Part shown: one piece after another, positions 1-12,759 of the stretch
Position numbering within the stretch: the first letter of the stretch is position 1
Layout of the letters: the number at the start of each line of letters is the position of its first letter
Source: Ifrita kowaldi
Taxonomy: Eukaryota > Chordata > Aves > Passeriformes > Cinclosomatidae
Length of the DNA: 64,000 nucleotides
Assembly: GCA_013398055.1 (NCBI GenBank)
Contig: VZRS01014298.1
Location: forward strand, 5,548-69,547
Direction: 5' to 3'
Notes under the pieces: model-generated
The model's input: only the letters and a program-made list of their open reading frames with translations
What the model was told of the DNA's origin: nothing
The model's database searches: none
Position numbers and translations under genes: made by a program

Positions 1-619
1 AAAATATCGATATTTTCCGTTTCCGTCCAAGCGCTCATGTTCATTTTTAAGTTAAAAGCCTTACAATTTTTAATTTATTTTAATTTTTTCCGAGGTGAGC
101 GGCCAACACAGCCAACAACGGCAACGGGAAATCCCGGTCCTGTGCTGTGGCACAGACAAGTGGAGAGTGGCAGGGGGAGCGATGGCATTTGGGGGCGGTG
201 TGTGGGAAAGCACGTCCCCTCTGCGACGGGAAAGACTTCGAACCGTTGATAAAACAAAAACAAAAGAAAAAATTATATCTACATGTTCTTTAAAAGGTGG
301 GGGGAGGCAGGAATTTCTTTTTCCTTTGCTGTTTTGGAAAGCAAAAAACCTCCATTATTTTGCTACAGATGGGAGGAAAAGCCACCACTAAATTATTTCC
401 TAATATCGTTGTTGAGGGAGCAGGGAGGGAGAGCTCAGGCTGTGATTGCAGGTGGGATGCGGTACCGAGCAGAGATGGGGAAAAAAACCCTATTCCTAGG
501 AAAAAAACCTTAAATAACCTCCTTAAATACCTTTTTTTTTCCCCCAGTCACAATCCAAAAGCAAATCAGATGCAAAGAGGTTGAAGGGCTCAAAAAAACA
601 GAAAAAAACCCTAAAATAT
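1..619. other. No gene recognised
   Basis: AT-rich at first, with A- and T-runs. A donor-like CGAG|GTGAGC occurs at 91-98 on the plus strand, but there is no supporting open frame. Nothing else seen. Confidence 0.5.
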
Positions 620-1296
620 CCCCAGTGAGAGCTGTACCCCTAAGGGGTCTCTCGACCGCTGCTCCAGGCGCAGGGATGGGGGAGCTGCTGCTACAGCCGA
701 CCCCCAAAAAATGGGGCTTTTTGATGGCAGCGGAGGAGGAGGGCGACTGAGCGTGGCGCATCCTTAGCTTTGCGTGGGAATTATTACATGTCAGTGCACA
801 AATAGGTCGAGAAAACCGAGCGGGGCACGGCTTCGCCCCGGGTTTAGCAGCGTCTGAGGGCTGGGATTTAACGGGCGAAAGTGAAAAGCTCGGGCCGTCT
901 CCGCTGCCCTCGGCTGCCGCAGCCGCCGTTTCGCCTCTTCACAGCCTGGGAGAAGCCCTGCTACGGCGGACACCTGGAGGGATTCATGCAATGATTCCTT
1001 TTTCTTTTTATTAACATTAAATTTTATTCATCCTAAGACGAGTTCGTTATGAAGGAAGACGTGAAGGAGCTCTGTTTCTGGAGGCTGCAGGGAGCATCAG
1101 GGAAGAAGGAACGAAAATGCATCCAAACCTCTGTCTGGTGCGTGATTATTTCCTCAAATAGCCCTGACACATCCCCGCCCCTGCCCCGGCAACCCTGAAC
1201 GTCGGCTGGGAGACCCAAAATGGTCCCACCGAGCATCGCGCCGCACCCCCGGCCAGCAGCCCCCGATGCCGGGAAGTGGAGGGGGTTCCACCGAGA

Positions 1297-1348
1297 GCCA
1301 CCCAGCTGACCTTTAAGGTCCCTTCCAACCCAAGCCTTTCTATGATCA
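1297..1348 (+). mobile_element. CR1 retroposon, short 3' end fragment
   Basis: Contains the diagnostic CR1 tail words TTTAAGGTCCCTTCCAACCC and TTTCTATGATC. Upstream similarity is not clear, so only the end is called. Confidence 0.7.
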
Positions 1349-1435
1349 CGCCAAGGGTGGAGGAAACGGGCTTTCGGCTCTTCGTTGAGCATCCAAAATG
1401 TCACGAATGGGTTGGGCTCGGGAGATATCGCTTAG

Positions 1436-1682
1436 AAAAAAAAATCCCTAACCAAAATAAATAATAATATTTTAAAAACTCACAAAAAACCAAACAAAAC
1501 CGGAACAAAAATATCAAACCGACACAAAACCAACCAACCAACCGGAAAAAAACCCCAAACCAACACAAATCCAAAAAAACCAAAACCATACAAAATCCCC
1601 TCCACAACAACCAATAAAACAAAAACTCCAACCAAGAAAAGAAAAAAAAAAACAACAACAACAAAAAAACAAACCAAAAAGC
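1436..1682. repeat. A/C-rich low-complexity tract
   Basis: About 245 bases almost without G on the plus strand (roughly seven G in all), made of short CAAA, CCAA and CAA words. The minus strand is correspondingly T/G-only. It lies directly beside the CpG-rich block. Confidence 0.85.
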
Positions 1683-2478
1683 CATAGGGAGCTGGAAAAT
1701 AAGCCCAGGATGGCGGGGCCGGTGCGCAGAGAATGCCCCGGGGCAGGGGCTGCCTTGCGAGGGCCGGGGGAGCCTCGGTCCCCTCGGCGGGCTCGGGCCG
1801 TTCCTCCGGCCGGGGATGCCCTGGGCTCGGGGGTCTCTTTTCCCACTGCTGTACGGGGCTGTGCCCCTTCCTTCCCGGGGAACCCCTCAAGCCGAGAGCC
1901 CCCAGAGCGCCGGGGGGGCTGCTGAGCCTCGCGGGACCCCGAGGTGAGTGGGAAACTGTGGGGGCTGCGAGGATGCGCGGGGATGCTGAGGGGTCAGGGT
2001 CTGGGGGCTCCGAGGGATACAGGAGCTGGGGGTGCCGCTATGCGCCCCCCGGTTTTAACGCCGGGAGCTGAGCCCGCACTCGCCTCCCCTCTCCCGGCTG
2101 GCGGGGCGCACCTCGGAACCGCCCCCGCCACCCCCTGCCCGGCTGGGAACACCCACTCGGGGTCCCTCTGCCTCCGGGACCCCGGCTCGCTCCTGCTCCG
2201 TTTCCAGGAGAGGGAGAGAAAGATTTTCTGCAGCAGCGGCCGGAAAAACAAAAAAGACTTTTCTCCCCGTCCCCTCCCCCCGAACTACTACCGGCGGCTG
2301 AAATCGGGGAGAAAGCACAAAAATAGGAGCGGGGGTGGGGGGAAGGGCTACGGGACACAGAAGGAGGGAGAGCAAGAGAGGAAAACCCGGAGAGACGGAG
2401 AGGAGGGTCGGGGCATTTACCTCTGCTTCTCTTCCCATCGCTGCCCGCAGCGCGCCGGGGAAGGCTGGAGGGGCGCGT

Positions 2479-2541
2479 GGATGGAAGGACGGACGGACGG
2501 ACGGACGGACGGACGGACGGACGGACGGATGGATGGATGGA
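2479..2541. repeat. (GGAC)n(GGAT)n tetranucleotide microsatellite
   Basis: About eleven GGAC units are followed by GGAT units, inside the CpG-rich block. It yields repetitive pseudo-peptides in several frames, which should not be read as genes. Confidence 0.95.
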
Positions 2542-2960
2542 GGCAGCCGCGTCACTCCTGGGCTCTCCCTAACTCACAATTAACCCGAGCAGGATAACGG
2601 TGCCAGACCTTATCCAAAGGTTAGCGGCTCTCAGGGGGGCGTTTGAGCTGCAAATCGTTTCAGCCGAAGCTGAAAGGAGAGAGCGAACCCGCGAACGAGC
2701 CGCAGCCTCCCCTCTGCCAGCGCCGACGCCGGGGGGCTCTGGCACTCTCTTCTTTCTCTGCAGCCGCTCCCCGGGGCGGGCTGAGGGTCTCCTGTACCCC
2801 CCGAGCAGCCCTAGGAGTGTGCAGCCCTGCTGCTGCGGGGAACAGCTCGTCCAGACCCCGCCATCCTCCCCTGGCACATCCGAGCCGGAGGAGCCACTCT
2901 GCCTTATCTGTGCAGAGCAGGCTTGTGAGGGTCGTGGCTGGGTCTTCTGATTAATAAACT

Positions 2961-5900
2961 GAAGGAGAAGAGCTATTTGTGCTCAAAAATCATTTAAAGC
3001 AAGCCAGCAAGGCCAATCCTGGGTGTGTTGTCTTTCTAAATCCTTCACCACCGGCCCCTCTGCAGACTGCTGGGCAGCACAGAGCCGTGCTGGTTGCACG
3101 AAGGTGCAGTTACTTGGGAGCAGGATGGGCATCACTCCTAGTTCACTGCTCAGTCAGGCTCCCAGCCCCCAAAGGATTTGATACTCAAGGGCTTTGGGGG
3201 ACTGTGAACTGCTACAAACACACCAGACTGCAAATCGTGACCATATGAAAAAGGGGGATGTGCAAATCCTGAATGTTCACCCTCATCCTCCTCTGTAACA
3301 CTCAGGGAAAGCATGGGTGTCCAAATAGAGGTGTGCAACCCCCTGATTCCTGCTCAGCCTCCTGGCCAATGCCACGATATTTCCCCACACCCCTCTGACC
3401 TGCTGCAGGGCACACCCAGCACAGATGCCAGCTGCAGAGACAGGAAGGCTGAGGGGCACCTTCTGCCCAACCAGCCGAGAAAATTCCATGGTCACATCTG
3501 CCCGAGGAGCAAACCTCATGCAGGTCAGCAGGCACTCTTGGAGCAGCAGCCACCCCTCTGGACACATACATGTCCACCCAGGGAGGTGATCCCAGGAGCT
3601 GGAAGTTATTGCACTTCCTCCAGCCGTTTGCCAAAAGGTTCTCCTGTGTTTACGGCCAGGCTGATGCCCCCCCTGCAGCACCAGCAATGCACAAGCACGA
3701 GAGGCTGCACAGCACTGCCCTTCATCCCAGCTCGGCCTCCTCATCCCCCCCTCTGCACCGTGCTGGGAAACTCTGACAGGATAATGAAGAGTTGCATGAT
3801 ACACTATAAAAAGGCAATTAGATAAACTGCTGGATTGGGACCAGCTCCCGTGACCTAGTTAATAGCTCTGGGAATTTTGGGCTGGTAGGGAAGGAAAAGG
3901 CGTCGGTGTCAGGACGTGGTGCACGGTGAGTGGGTTTTGGAGGGGAGGGGGGACTGCGGGCTGCAGCACTGGGTGCTGGAATGCCCCAAGCTTTGGGTTC
4001 TCCCTCCTGAGCCTGTTTAGAGCTCGTCAGCAGCAAAAAGCGCAAAGTGAAAATTCTGGATGTAGAATCACAGAAGCTGCTGCTGGGTTTGTGCTCTGAC
4101 TGTTGGGGCTGAACCCACAGGACAGTGTTCAAGACAAAGACAGCTGCAGCCACACTGACAGATACTCTGCAGTAAAATAACCACAACAGAGTGAAATCCA
4201 AAGGCAAAGTCTCCAGGAGAAAGCCTGCAGTGGATGTCCCCTCTTTATTTCATTTTTCTTACAGAACAGAAAATGGCTGCCTAAATTAAAGACTCGTAAA
4301 AAAAAGACCAGACGTATAAAGGACTGGGAATATAATAATTTTAGATTAATGCGTATTATGATAAGAAAATTTTACTGTATGTAAAAAAAAAAGGGCTTCT
4401 TGATTTAACCTCACTATTTGCAAAATAAATAACTTCTGATCTGTAATTTGGGGTACAATTTGTACTAGAATTGCTGTGATTTCTATTTCCCAGAGGGAAG
4501 AGCCTTGATAAACCCTTATCACCTATAAACTAAAGATTAATTTGCAATTGGAGCACAACACATTCCCAAAAACACTTTCAATACGTTGGAATAATGTTTG
4601 TCTTTATGCTTCATGTCAAAATTAAGTGGTAGCCACTGGGTACCAAATTCCCAACTCATTACACAAGTAGTATTGCTCCCACGAGCTTTAACAGCATTTT
4701 CATTGACTTAATATATAAAGTTTCATCACTGTCAAATTAAATATTCATATATGTACTTGCCCTTGTATTTCACAGGAAATGACTGTGGACTGGGAAAGGA
4801 AGGTGCACACTTCATTGTTGCCAAGCTTTTTAATTTCAACTTTCAAATAAAAAGCTCTTCTGCTGCAATTGTAGAGGCTGTAACAAACAGTGACTAGTCT
4901 GTACATGAAATTTCTCCCTGTGGTCAGATGATGCCCCAGTACTGGAGAGTTTTTATATAATCTATATTTTTTTTTGTTATTCTTTTAATGTTGTTTTTTC
5001 TTAATTGTATTTAATCTGTGTGTGCTGTGGGAAGGGCCTCTCAGAGCAGAGGGCCAGCCAGCAGCCAGCCTGCCTTTGGGGTGTTTCTTGTCAGGAGGGC
5101 TCAATCTCAGCCCGCTCCATCCCCCATCTGTCCATTTTCCTTCTCCTTTTTGTGTTCCTTTCTGATAAAAGCAGGTCAGCAACACACAGTTACTCACATC
5201 TCCTGCAAACATCTTCCAGCTCTACCCAAAAGCCAAGAGAAGCAGTTTGGGAAACCCCAGCCCCTGCTTTGTGATATTCCTGACAGCTCAGCCAAGGCTA
5301 ACAAGGCAAGGCAGCAGGCACAGGTTTGTGTATCTTCCTTTAACAGGACCTCTCTCAGTGTTTTGGAGTCACAGAAATCAGGTTCACCTAAGCCAGGGAC
5401 TGGAGCTACTGGCAAAATTGCAGCTGGGTCTCTGAACCCGACTCCCACACCAATCTGTGGAGCCTCACACGTGAAGGGTGCTGTTTCCAGCAGCAGGATT
5501 TGGATGTGCAGCCTCTGAGTGCAGGTATCAGCAATTAGTCTGGGGTCTTTCTTCCAGAGACCAAGAATAAACTCCGTGTAAAGGATACAGTCAAAACCAG
5601 AGCCCAGAAAAGCACCACGTGAGGCTGCTGCTGTGTCCTAAGGAAAGCCAAAGGGCAAAGCGAGGTACATCACAGCTTGATCCGAAGGGAAGCAGAGCTC
5701 AGCCCACAGCAGCACTTCCCGTGCTGCTGGAGAGGATGAGACAGAAAACCTTGTCTCGTGCTGCTGCCACTGAGTCCCCTGAATGCCCACTGCCAGCTGA
5801 GGGGATGCTGGTGCTTGTGGGCAAGGACTGGATGCTGCACTCAGCTTGGCTGCCCCTGCTCTGCAGTGCGGGCAGAGTCCTGCTTTTAGCAAAGAAAGCC

Positions 5901-8900
5901 AAAAATAAAAAAAAAAATTTAAAAAAGAGAAAAAAATCTCTTTATGCAGGGAGGCTCCACACACATCATTCCCTTTTATCCCACAGTGCCAGTGTGAGCA
6001 GTGCAATGCTCAGTGCTGGGAAAGCTCACTGTAGCACAGGGAGAGTGTGAGTGCCTGGCTCTCTGCAGCCAGAGGGGGACTTGGCGTGGGGCAGAACCAG
6101 CCCTCCTGGTCCTGCACTGAGAGGGTGCAAGGAAATGCAGCTACCTGTGTCCAACACAAGCAATAGAGAACCTGCTTATTTCTTACACGTGAGACCAGCT
6201 CATGAGTGTCTTACTCTGCTGTTGCAAGGGTGCCCATAATAGCCCTGGATACCTCATACTGCTGGCAGCTCCTCCGTGCTGACTCCAGAGCCTGTCACGG
6301 GGACAGCTCTCAGTAATTACAGCCTAAATGTAGCATTTCTATAGAGTTTCTCAAATACTCTGACCTGAAAAGCTTTCCTGTCAGCACTTCAGACTAGCGA
6401 AGCTGGGACAGGGCAGTATTTGTTGTCCTCACAAGCAAGCAAGCAGTGAGTTCCTTGTCCAGAGGCACCAGAAGAGTCCAGCCAGCCCTGGGGGTCTCAG
6501 CATCAGCCCCACAGGCTGAAGAACCAGGTCTTCACAGAGGGGTCTTCCTTCTTTCATCCGGGATAATGCACAGAAAGAGAACAGGTACTAGGGCAGGATT
6601 GAAATTATCCCTTGCCAGGAGACAAGAAGGAGGCAACAGACCATGAGCTGGAAATCACAGCTGCAGCAGAGGATGTATTTTTGGTGATGCAGCAGCACGG
6701 TGCACAGCAGTGCAGCTCACACTGACACACAGCAAATCTCTCAGCAAAACAGAAATTTCACCTGTTACCGCTGCAGCAAACTTCCCACGGGGATTTTGGT
6801 CACTTCCTGGTGGGATACTCTGCTCCATAAGAGGCAGAAATGGGCCCAGGACTGGGCAAGGTGCAGGCAGGGTGGTTCTCACCCAGGGTCTGCTCTGCAG
6901 CTGCCAGGAACCCGAGGGTCTCTGCTTCGTGGGTATTACAGGGACAGATTCTGTGCCTTTCCACAAATTTAGCTTAAGCCTTCGAATTAAGAGAGGAGGG
7001 CAAATGAGATTTAAAAATATTTGCAAATAAGTACTTTCTGGGCACTCAAGCAGCATTCCCACCCACTGTCTCCATCCTTGCAGTGAGCAGAGGGCAGCAG
7101 CAAAGGGGGGCTGCCCGAGGCTCAGAGGTGCTCGTGGTACCAGCACCACCCCTCCCTGAGCACTCCAGGAGCCCAGCCCAGCGTGGTGCATCCTTTTGGG
7201 ACACACTGCAGGGTACAGAGGGGGCTTTACCCTCCCCTGCTGCTGCTTTTCCTGCAGGAAGGAAACTCAAACACTGGGGAGCCTTGCTGTGCTGGTTTGC
7301 TGTTCCCCCGCACCTCTTTCCTCCTGGGACAGCTCCTAATAAAGGGGACAAGCTGGTTCATGAAGTGCATGGCTGCATCCCATGAAAGAGACCATGGATG
7401 CACCAGCTGAGCTCACTCTTTGTGCCTCAGGAGCTTCCCAAACCCACTCAGGACCACCAAGACTTCAGGCACCTCTACAGCTTTGTGTGGTGATCCAAAG
7501 ATCTTCACCAAATAACAAATCCAATATTTTAGCCACATTTATATCTTTTCATCCATTTGTACCTTGCTGTAGGCCTCTGTAAACCCATACCAGAATATTT
7601 ATTTCACATGGGAGTTTGAAGAAGTCCTTAAACTTTGAAACTCTGAACTTAGCAGCCAGTAATATCAAAGTTTTACTGTTAAAAATACAGTTCTCCTAAT
7701 AAATCTTTTGGCATCACAACACTACCTGCTTTTAATAGAACAGTACTTCTTAAGCAATTTAGTTAATTTGATTTATAACAAAAAGAAATTTGGAGAGTAT
7801 AAAACCTCAGGAAGAGAACAGCAGGGAAGGCAGCTCTGTGATTACCTCCCCCTGCACACACGTAAACTGCAGATGAGGTAAATTAATAATGAGACTTAAA
7901 GTTACTACTTCTCCACGTTAGAAAGCTGAGTGAGAGGAGACTGCAAGGTTGGGAAAAGAGAGGGCTGTGCTGTCCCATGGCAGGACTGTGATTCAGGAAC
8001 TCTCCTCCAGTACTAAAACACCTCATCTGAGCTAGTAAATAAACACTTGATGGTTGCACTGGGTAGAAGATCCTCAAGACTTGTTTCCTGAGGCTTGCAA
8101 ACCTCATTGAACCCACCAAACTGGGCACGGCACTCTCAGTTTTTCCCTGAGGAGCTGACATCCTTCCTGTCACATCAAAGGTCTTCAGCTGTTAAAGCTG
8201 GGTGCTTGGTTTTGCCAAAAGCTTCTATATTTCCTGATGGGGAAAGGGGAACCTGGGATTCCAAATTTCCAAGTTGTGCAGGAAAGCAGAGATTAAGCTT
8301 CCTTGTTCCACTTCAGTCGGGGTAGCTCTGTCACTGTAGATGTATCACTGGAGCCTGGTTCAGCTCACATCCCAACTGATAATAGAACAGAAGTGCCCAG
8401 AGGGAAAGTTGAACTAGAGGGTCTCACATTCCTGGGTCTCTCTAGGTTTGATTAGACCAGGATTTCTTTCTGGGCACCTGACGGTCCCTCTATCGCCTCA
8501 CTGGCTGTCACTGCCACAGAGCCCTGCACAGGGAGCCCCTCCTCACCCCATGGATCCACCACCAGCCATGCTGGAGGCTCCTGCACATCCCAGTTCGTGC
8601 TCCTCCCTTCCACTGTCCCTTCTTTCCTGTCCCAGGAAGTGTCAGTCCTGATGTCCCCTCTCCCATCCCTGCGAGGTGACCTGAGTGACACTGCTGAACC
8701 AGAGGGGCCAGAGGTAACGTTTATTTGCTCTCATTAACAGATAATTACCGAGGGCTCTGAAGCTGTCAGATCTGATAAATGGACATCAAAATAGTCCTTA
8801 TCTTCCTTCACTTTTCCAGTTTCCCTCAGAACAGGGCACTGAGCTCTGCCTGGGAAGGTTGAGGGTGACCTTACAAGCCCCTGTCTCCACAGAGGCTGCT

Positions 8901-9150
8901 AAAAGCAGCACGTCTTCCAGCTGAGTCAAACCCCATATCTGTTCAGATCACCACCCATGGCTTCTCAGTTTGTTTGTACCCATCCGTCAAATCTTTCCGA
9001 GGAAATTCAATCTTTAGAAAGATTTTCCCATTAACCTTCCCCACAGAAAGCCACCAGAAAGAGCAGTGAAACAGTCGAATTCAAAACCAGCTCTCAGAGC
9101 AACCAAACAGCTGCTGGGTGGAAACTCTGGGGCCATGTGAGAGGCTGCAA
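2961..9150. other. Non-coding interval, no gene or repeat recognised
   Basis: Many short open frames, none with protein-like content or paired splice sites. 4300-4960 is AT-rich with homeodomain-type words such as GATTAATTTGCAATTG near 4540; this may be regulatory but is unproven. Confidence 0.5.
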
Positions 9151-9206
9151 CAGCTCAAAAGGGACCATTACCCGAAGAAAGAGCAGCCCAAAAGGGACCA
9201 TTACCC
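9151..9206. repeat. 33-bp tandem duplication
   Basis: The word CAAAAGGGACCATTACCC occurs twice, 33 bp apart, in a near-identical context. It is a recent local duplication. Confidence 0.85.
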
Positions 9207-9499
9207 AAATAAACTTCTTGAAAGGCCAGTTCTGAGGCAAGGAGGAGGTCAGAGCAGATAATCCCATGTCTCCAGGAGCTCAGGTGGTGCCCTGCAACAA
9301 GACAGGGTGTCTGCAGAACCATCATCAGGGCTGAAAGCAGGGAAACAAGTCAGTAATTGTGTAATCAGTAGCATGTTACTTTTTTTTAATGAACCTGTAG
9401 GATGAGGGTTTCCCCCCAGCACCCTCCCTCTCCTCTTTTTCCCAGAGCTCATCTTTCACTTTGTCATGCAATTCCCAGCTGGCCAGCTGCAGCCTGCCT

Positions 9500-9720
9500 C
9501 GATCCCTTTTCCATTACACACTCGGCTGAGCCGAGGACGAAAGGGCCCTCGGATTCCAGCGAGAAGGTAATTAATTGACTTTCTGCTCTCGTTGCTATGC
9601 GGCAAAGGTGGAAGCCGCAGCAGCTACAGTTCATTTTTAATCCTGGAAGATTAGCCACAAACGGCATCATTACCGGGGTGATCAGCTGCCCCGATAAAGA
9701 CACTGGCTCAGGGAAGGGGT
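9500..9720. promoter_or_regulatory. Candidate enhancer block
   Basis: CpG-bearing stretch in CpG-poor DNA. It holds a perfect inverted repeat CTCGGC-TGA-GCCGAG (9521-9535), a homeodomain-type core GGTAATTAATTGAC, and an RFX-like arrangement TTGC-TATGCG-GCAA (9592-9605). Judged from motif density only. Confidence 0.3.
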
Positions 9721-9998
9721 GTTCTCGGGAAGAGGAGGGCTGTGAGGAAAAGACCTGGAGCCACGAGGAACACGCCCACCCCCTCCCTGTTAAGCCATCA
9801 GCCAGGTGTTAATTCTGTAGCTCATCTCCTGGGTGGTCTTTTCCTTTCTATCTTAAACCTGCCCTAACTTCCAGGCTGGGCAGAGAGCAGAGCCACCTCT
9901 GCTTTGCTGGCTGGTGTCAGCTGCCAAGCCACACATTCCAGGTAGGAGCAAAAAAATCACTTCTTGGAGCTGAAAATAAGTGGCTGATTGGATATCCT

Positions 9999-10138
9999 GT
10001 CCCTGGCAGTGTCCAAGGCCAGGTTGGACAGGGCTTGGAGCAATCTGGTCTGGTGGAAGGTGTCCCTGCCCATGGCAGGGGGCTGGAATGAGATGGTGTC
10101 CAAGGTCCTTCCCAACCCAAACCGTTCTGTGATTCTGA
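9999..10138 (+). mobile_element. CR1 retroposon, 3' end
   Basis: Typical CR1 sequence from GTGTCCAAGGCCAGGTTGGA to the end AACCGTTCTGTGATTCTGAG. Confidence 0.92.
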
Positions 10139-10847
10139 GACTGTGCCAGCTCACGTGAGCATCTTTCCCTGTTGTGACAGCAGTGCTGTGCTCTTGGAGG
10201 CACAAACATCACCAAAATCAGCTTCTTAGTGTGATAGAATGGCAAATTCTACCAAAAATTTGTAGAAGTTCATTTTTCAGCTCAAAATACTAAAAACTAT
10301 TCTCTAGCTGAGACAGCAGGACCAATTACATGCAGAAAATTATAGATATGCTGAAAATATGTTTGAACTCCGACTCTAGACATACACTGGAAATTAATTC
10401 CTCTCTCTTCAGCAGCAAAAAGTAATGGCAAAAATATATCTGTTATTGGGGCACATTCATCCAGGTAAGGGCTTCTCGCTGCGCTGGAATTTGACTCTCC
10501 TGAGCAATCAGCTGGCTCTCGACAGCCCACTCTGGCTTTTGGTGATTTCTCACTTCCCAGCAGCACGATGCCTCCAGCCCCAAAGGGCCTCACGTGCTAT
10601 TTGCCTGAGAAGGTCAGCAGCAGAACAAATATTTGCTCTTCCTGTGTCTCATTTAGGGCTTTATAAGAATTAAAGTTTTACGTTATGGTCAAACTCTGTA
10701 TCTCTCTCTCTGGTTTTTTCCACGTTCCTTGTGACTCTGGGATTGTTTCCTTTGATTTTCAGGTAGTACCAATGCCATTTTGTCAGCACACAGGACCTTG
10801 CTGGGATTCAAGTCTTAGTGGTAGCACAGAAAATATTGTTATAAAAG

Positions 10848-10970
10848 AATCACAGAATGGTTTGGGTGTGAAGGAACTTTAAAACCATCTCATTCCAACC
10901 CAACCTTCCACTATGCCAGGTTGCTCCAAGCCCCATCCAACCTGGCCTTGGGCACTCCCAGGGATGGGGG
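10848..10970 (-). mobile_element. CR1 retroposon, 3' end, reverse orientation
   Basis: Begins with the reversed tail AATCACAGAATGGTTTGGGT and runs into CCATCCAACCTGGCCTTGG. Confidence 0.92.
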
Positions 10971-12295
10971 TTTCTGCGGGAATGCCCTGATGTGGGGCCA
11001 GGCTAAACACATCTGTAACGACAGAAGGGATTTTTCTGCCTGTGTGCCTTGTCCTCCTCTCAGCAGGGAAGTTCAGCCTCTTTCCCACCCACTCGTGTCC
11101 CAGGACACACTCACCTGTGGACTGAGGGCTCGGGTTTTGTCAGCCTCCAAGCACTGCATGAGGAGCACACAGGGGCTCCTGTGGAACGTGCTGGGGGTGG
11201 AAGGAGGTTTAATGGCCATGAGGTGAAAGCTGCCACTGGAAACAAGGCAGGGATCCTCTTCTCACTTCTGGCCAGGGCTATCATCAAATTTACAGCGCCT
11301 GTAAAAGCACAAGGCTCCCTCCCCTGGCAGCAATCCCAGCAGAGCTGTTCCATTCCTCTAAGGCGTGAACTGCTGTCCCACATGGCCCTGAGCGCAGGAC
11401 TCACACCCAGGGGGCTGTGGAGGGGCCTCAGCTGCAACAACAGCAGGAGTAAAAGCGCATTGTTAAAGGTGTCGGTTCACAGCACACGGCAGGGGCGAGG
11501 CACACATTCATTTTCACCTTTCTGAAACTGTTGCAAAGCCTGAAAGTAATTTCTTCCGCCGTTCTTTGAGCCTTGTGAACTGCCTCCTTCATCCCGGTGT
11601 GGTGCTTGCTCTGAACCTCGGTGACGGTGACCCGTGTGTCTGTGCTGCTTGCTAGCAGCTGTTTTTCTGTGATCCTCACAACCCATGTGGCTCTACAGCA
11701 GCGTCAATGTCTGCAGCATCCCAAGAAGCTAATTCCAGAGGTTCTCACCCCCCTTTCCATCGCTGCATCCCAGGGATTTCTGCTGGCGCCACCGATGGCA
11801 TTCAAGCCCTTAACTGCATAAGAGCCGTGCTTCCCCTCCTCCTGCCCCCCAGCCGGCTGCTCTCAGGACCTGGGTCACACCTCTGAGGTGCTCTCCAGAG
11901 CCATTCTGAAGAAAATAAAAAGCTAAAGTGGCTTTTGCTGTTCGAACATTTAACAGCTCACGCGGATTTCAGCAGTTTGGGGTTTCCAACCCCCTGTGCT
12001 TTTCCCGTGCCTGGCCAGGCATGCCGTGAGCTGTGGTTTGCACAACCGGAGCACTTCCCTGTGCCCACGGCGGTGCTGCAGAGCTGCTGCATCATGCCTC
12101 TGACGCGGGACTTGCATCAGCAAAAAAGCGGTGCCCGAGGTTGTAAAGAGGAATTTCTGAATGGGCACACCCCCCTCAGCAGAGTACTGCCTTGTGAAAG
12201 AAGCAAGTTTGTTTCCTGAGACAAAATAAAATGAATTGTCTTCAAATGCGGAGGTGGAGAAATGTACACATGTGCCTTGTAGGTAGAATCAAGAC

Positions 12296-12420
12296 TCTCC
12301 TGAGATGGAAGGGGCCCACGAGGATCGAGTCCAAGTCCTGTCCCTGTACAAGGCACCCTGAAGAATCCCACCCTGTGCCTGAGAGCAGTGTCCAAGCACT
12401 CCCTGAGCCCTGGCAGCCTT
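12296..12420 (-). mobile_element. CR1 retroposon fragment, reverse orientation
   Basis: Contains GATCGAGTCCAAGTCCTGTC and AGAATCCCACCCTGTGCCTG, typical of a CR1 subfamily 3' region. The terminal tail is not preserved. Confidence 0.8.
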
Positions 12421-12759
12421 GAATAGATTCATCTATTATATATAGAACACAGTGGCTACAGTAGATTATTACTTTTTTTCCCTGTGGAGTTACAGCAGGG
12501 TGTGATTTGGTTCAGGTTTCATGCCCTCAGATTCTCTCCAGGGCAATTCCTGTAGGTTCCTGGGCAGATACTGGAGGCACAGCCACTCACCAGCATCCCT
12601 CCCTCCACCCACCCTCACTCCAGTTGCCCCTTTGCTCAGGAAATCACTTTGCTCCTTGGGGGCCAATCACAGAGAGCAGCCAGCGCTGACTTACACCTTT
12701 CAGAAGGGTTTTTCAGAGCTGGGCACATTCAGAGCTCTGAGTTTGGAACATTTTGTTGT

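Larger units (their letters stand above)
620..2960. promoter_or_regulatory. GC- and CpG-rich block, candidate promoter region of the neighbouring gene
   Basis: Two CpG-dense parts (about 640-930 and 1690-2900) are split by an A/C-rich tract. A strong plus-strand donor (CGAG|GTGAGT at 1941-1942) and a minus-strand donor (AGAG|GTAAAT at 2420-2419) suggest first exons on both strands. If the human order ARHGAP40-SLC32A1 holds, this would be upstream of SLC32A1, the vesicular GABA/glycine transporter. No SLC32A1 coding sequence was found here. Long open frames in this block are by-products of high GC and of the microsatellite. Confidence 0.4.

Noticed and set aside
2055..2555. 166-codon minus-strand open frame
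   Set aside because: It runs through the same microsatellite (RPSVRPSVRPS) and has no domain.
1944..2597. 217-codon open frame in the left CpG-rich block
   Set aside because: Low-complexity peptide including DGRTDGRTDG from the GGAC microsatellite; a product of high GC.
1..2960. SLC32A1 coding exon expected from human gene order
   Set aside because: No peptide resembling the transporter in any frame; the gene would lie beyond the window.
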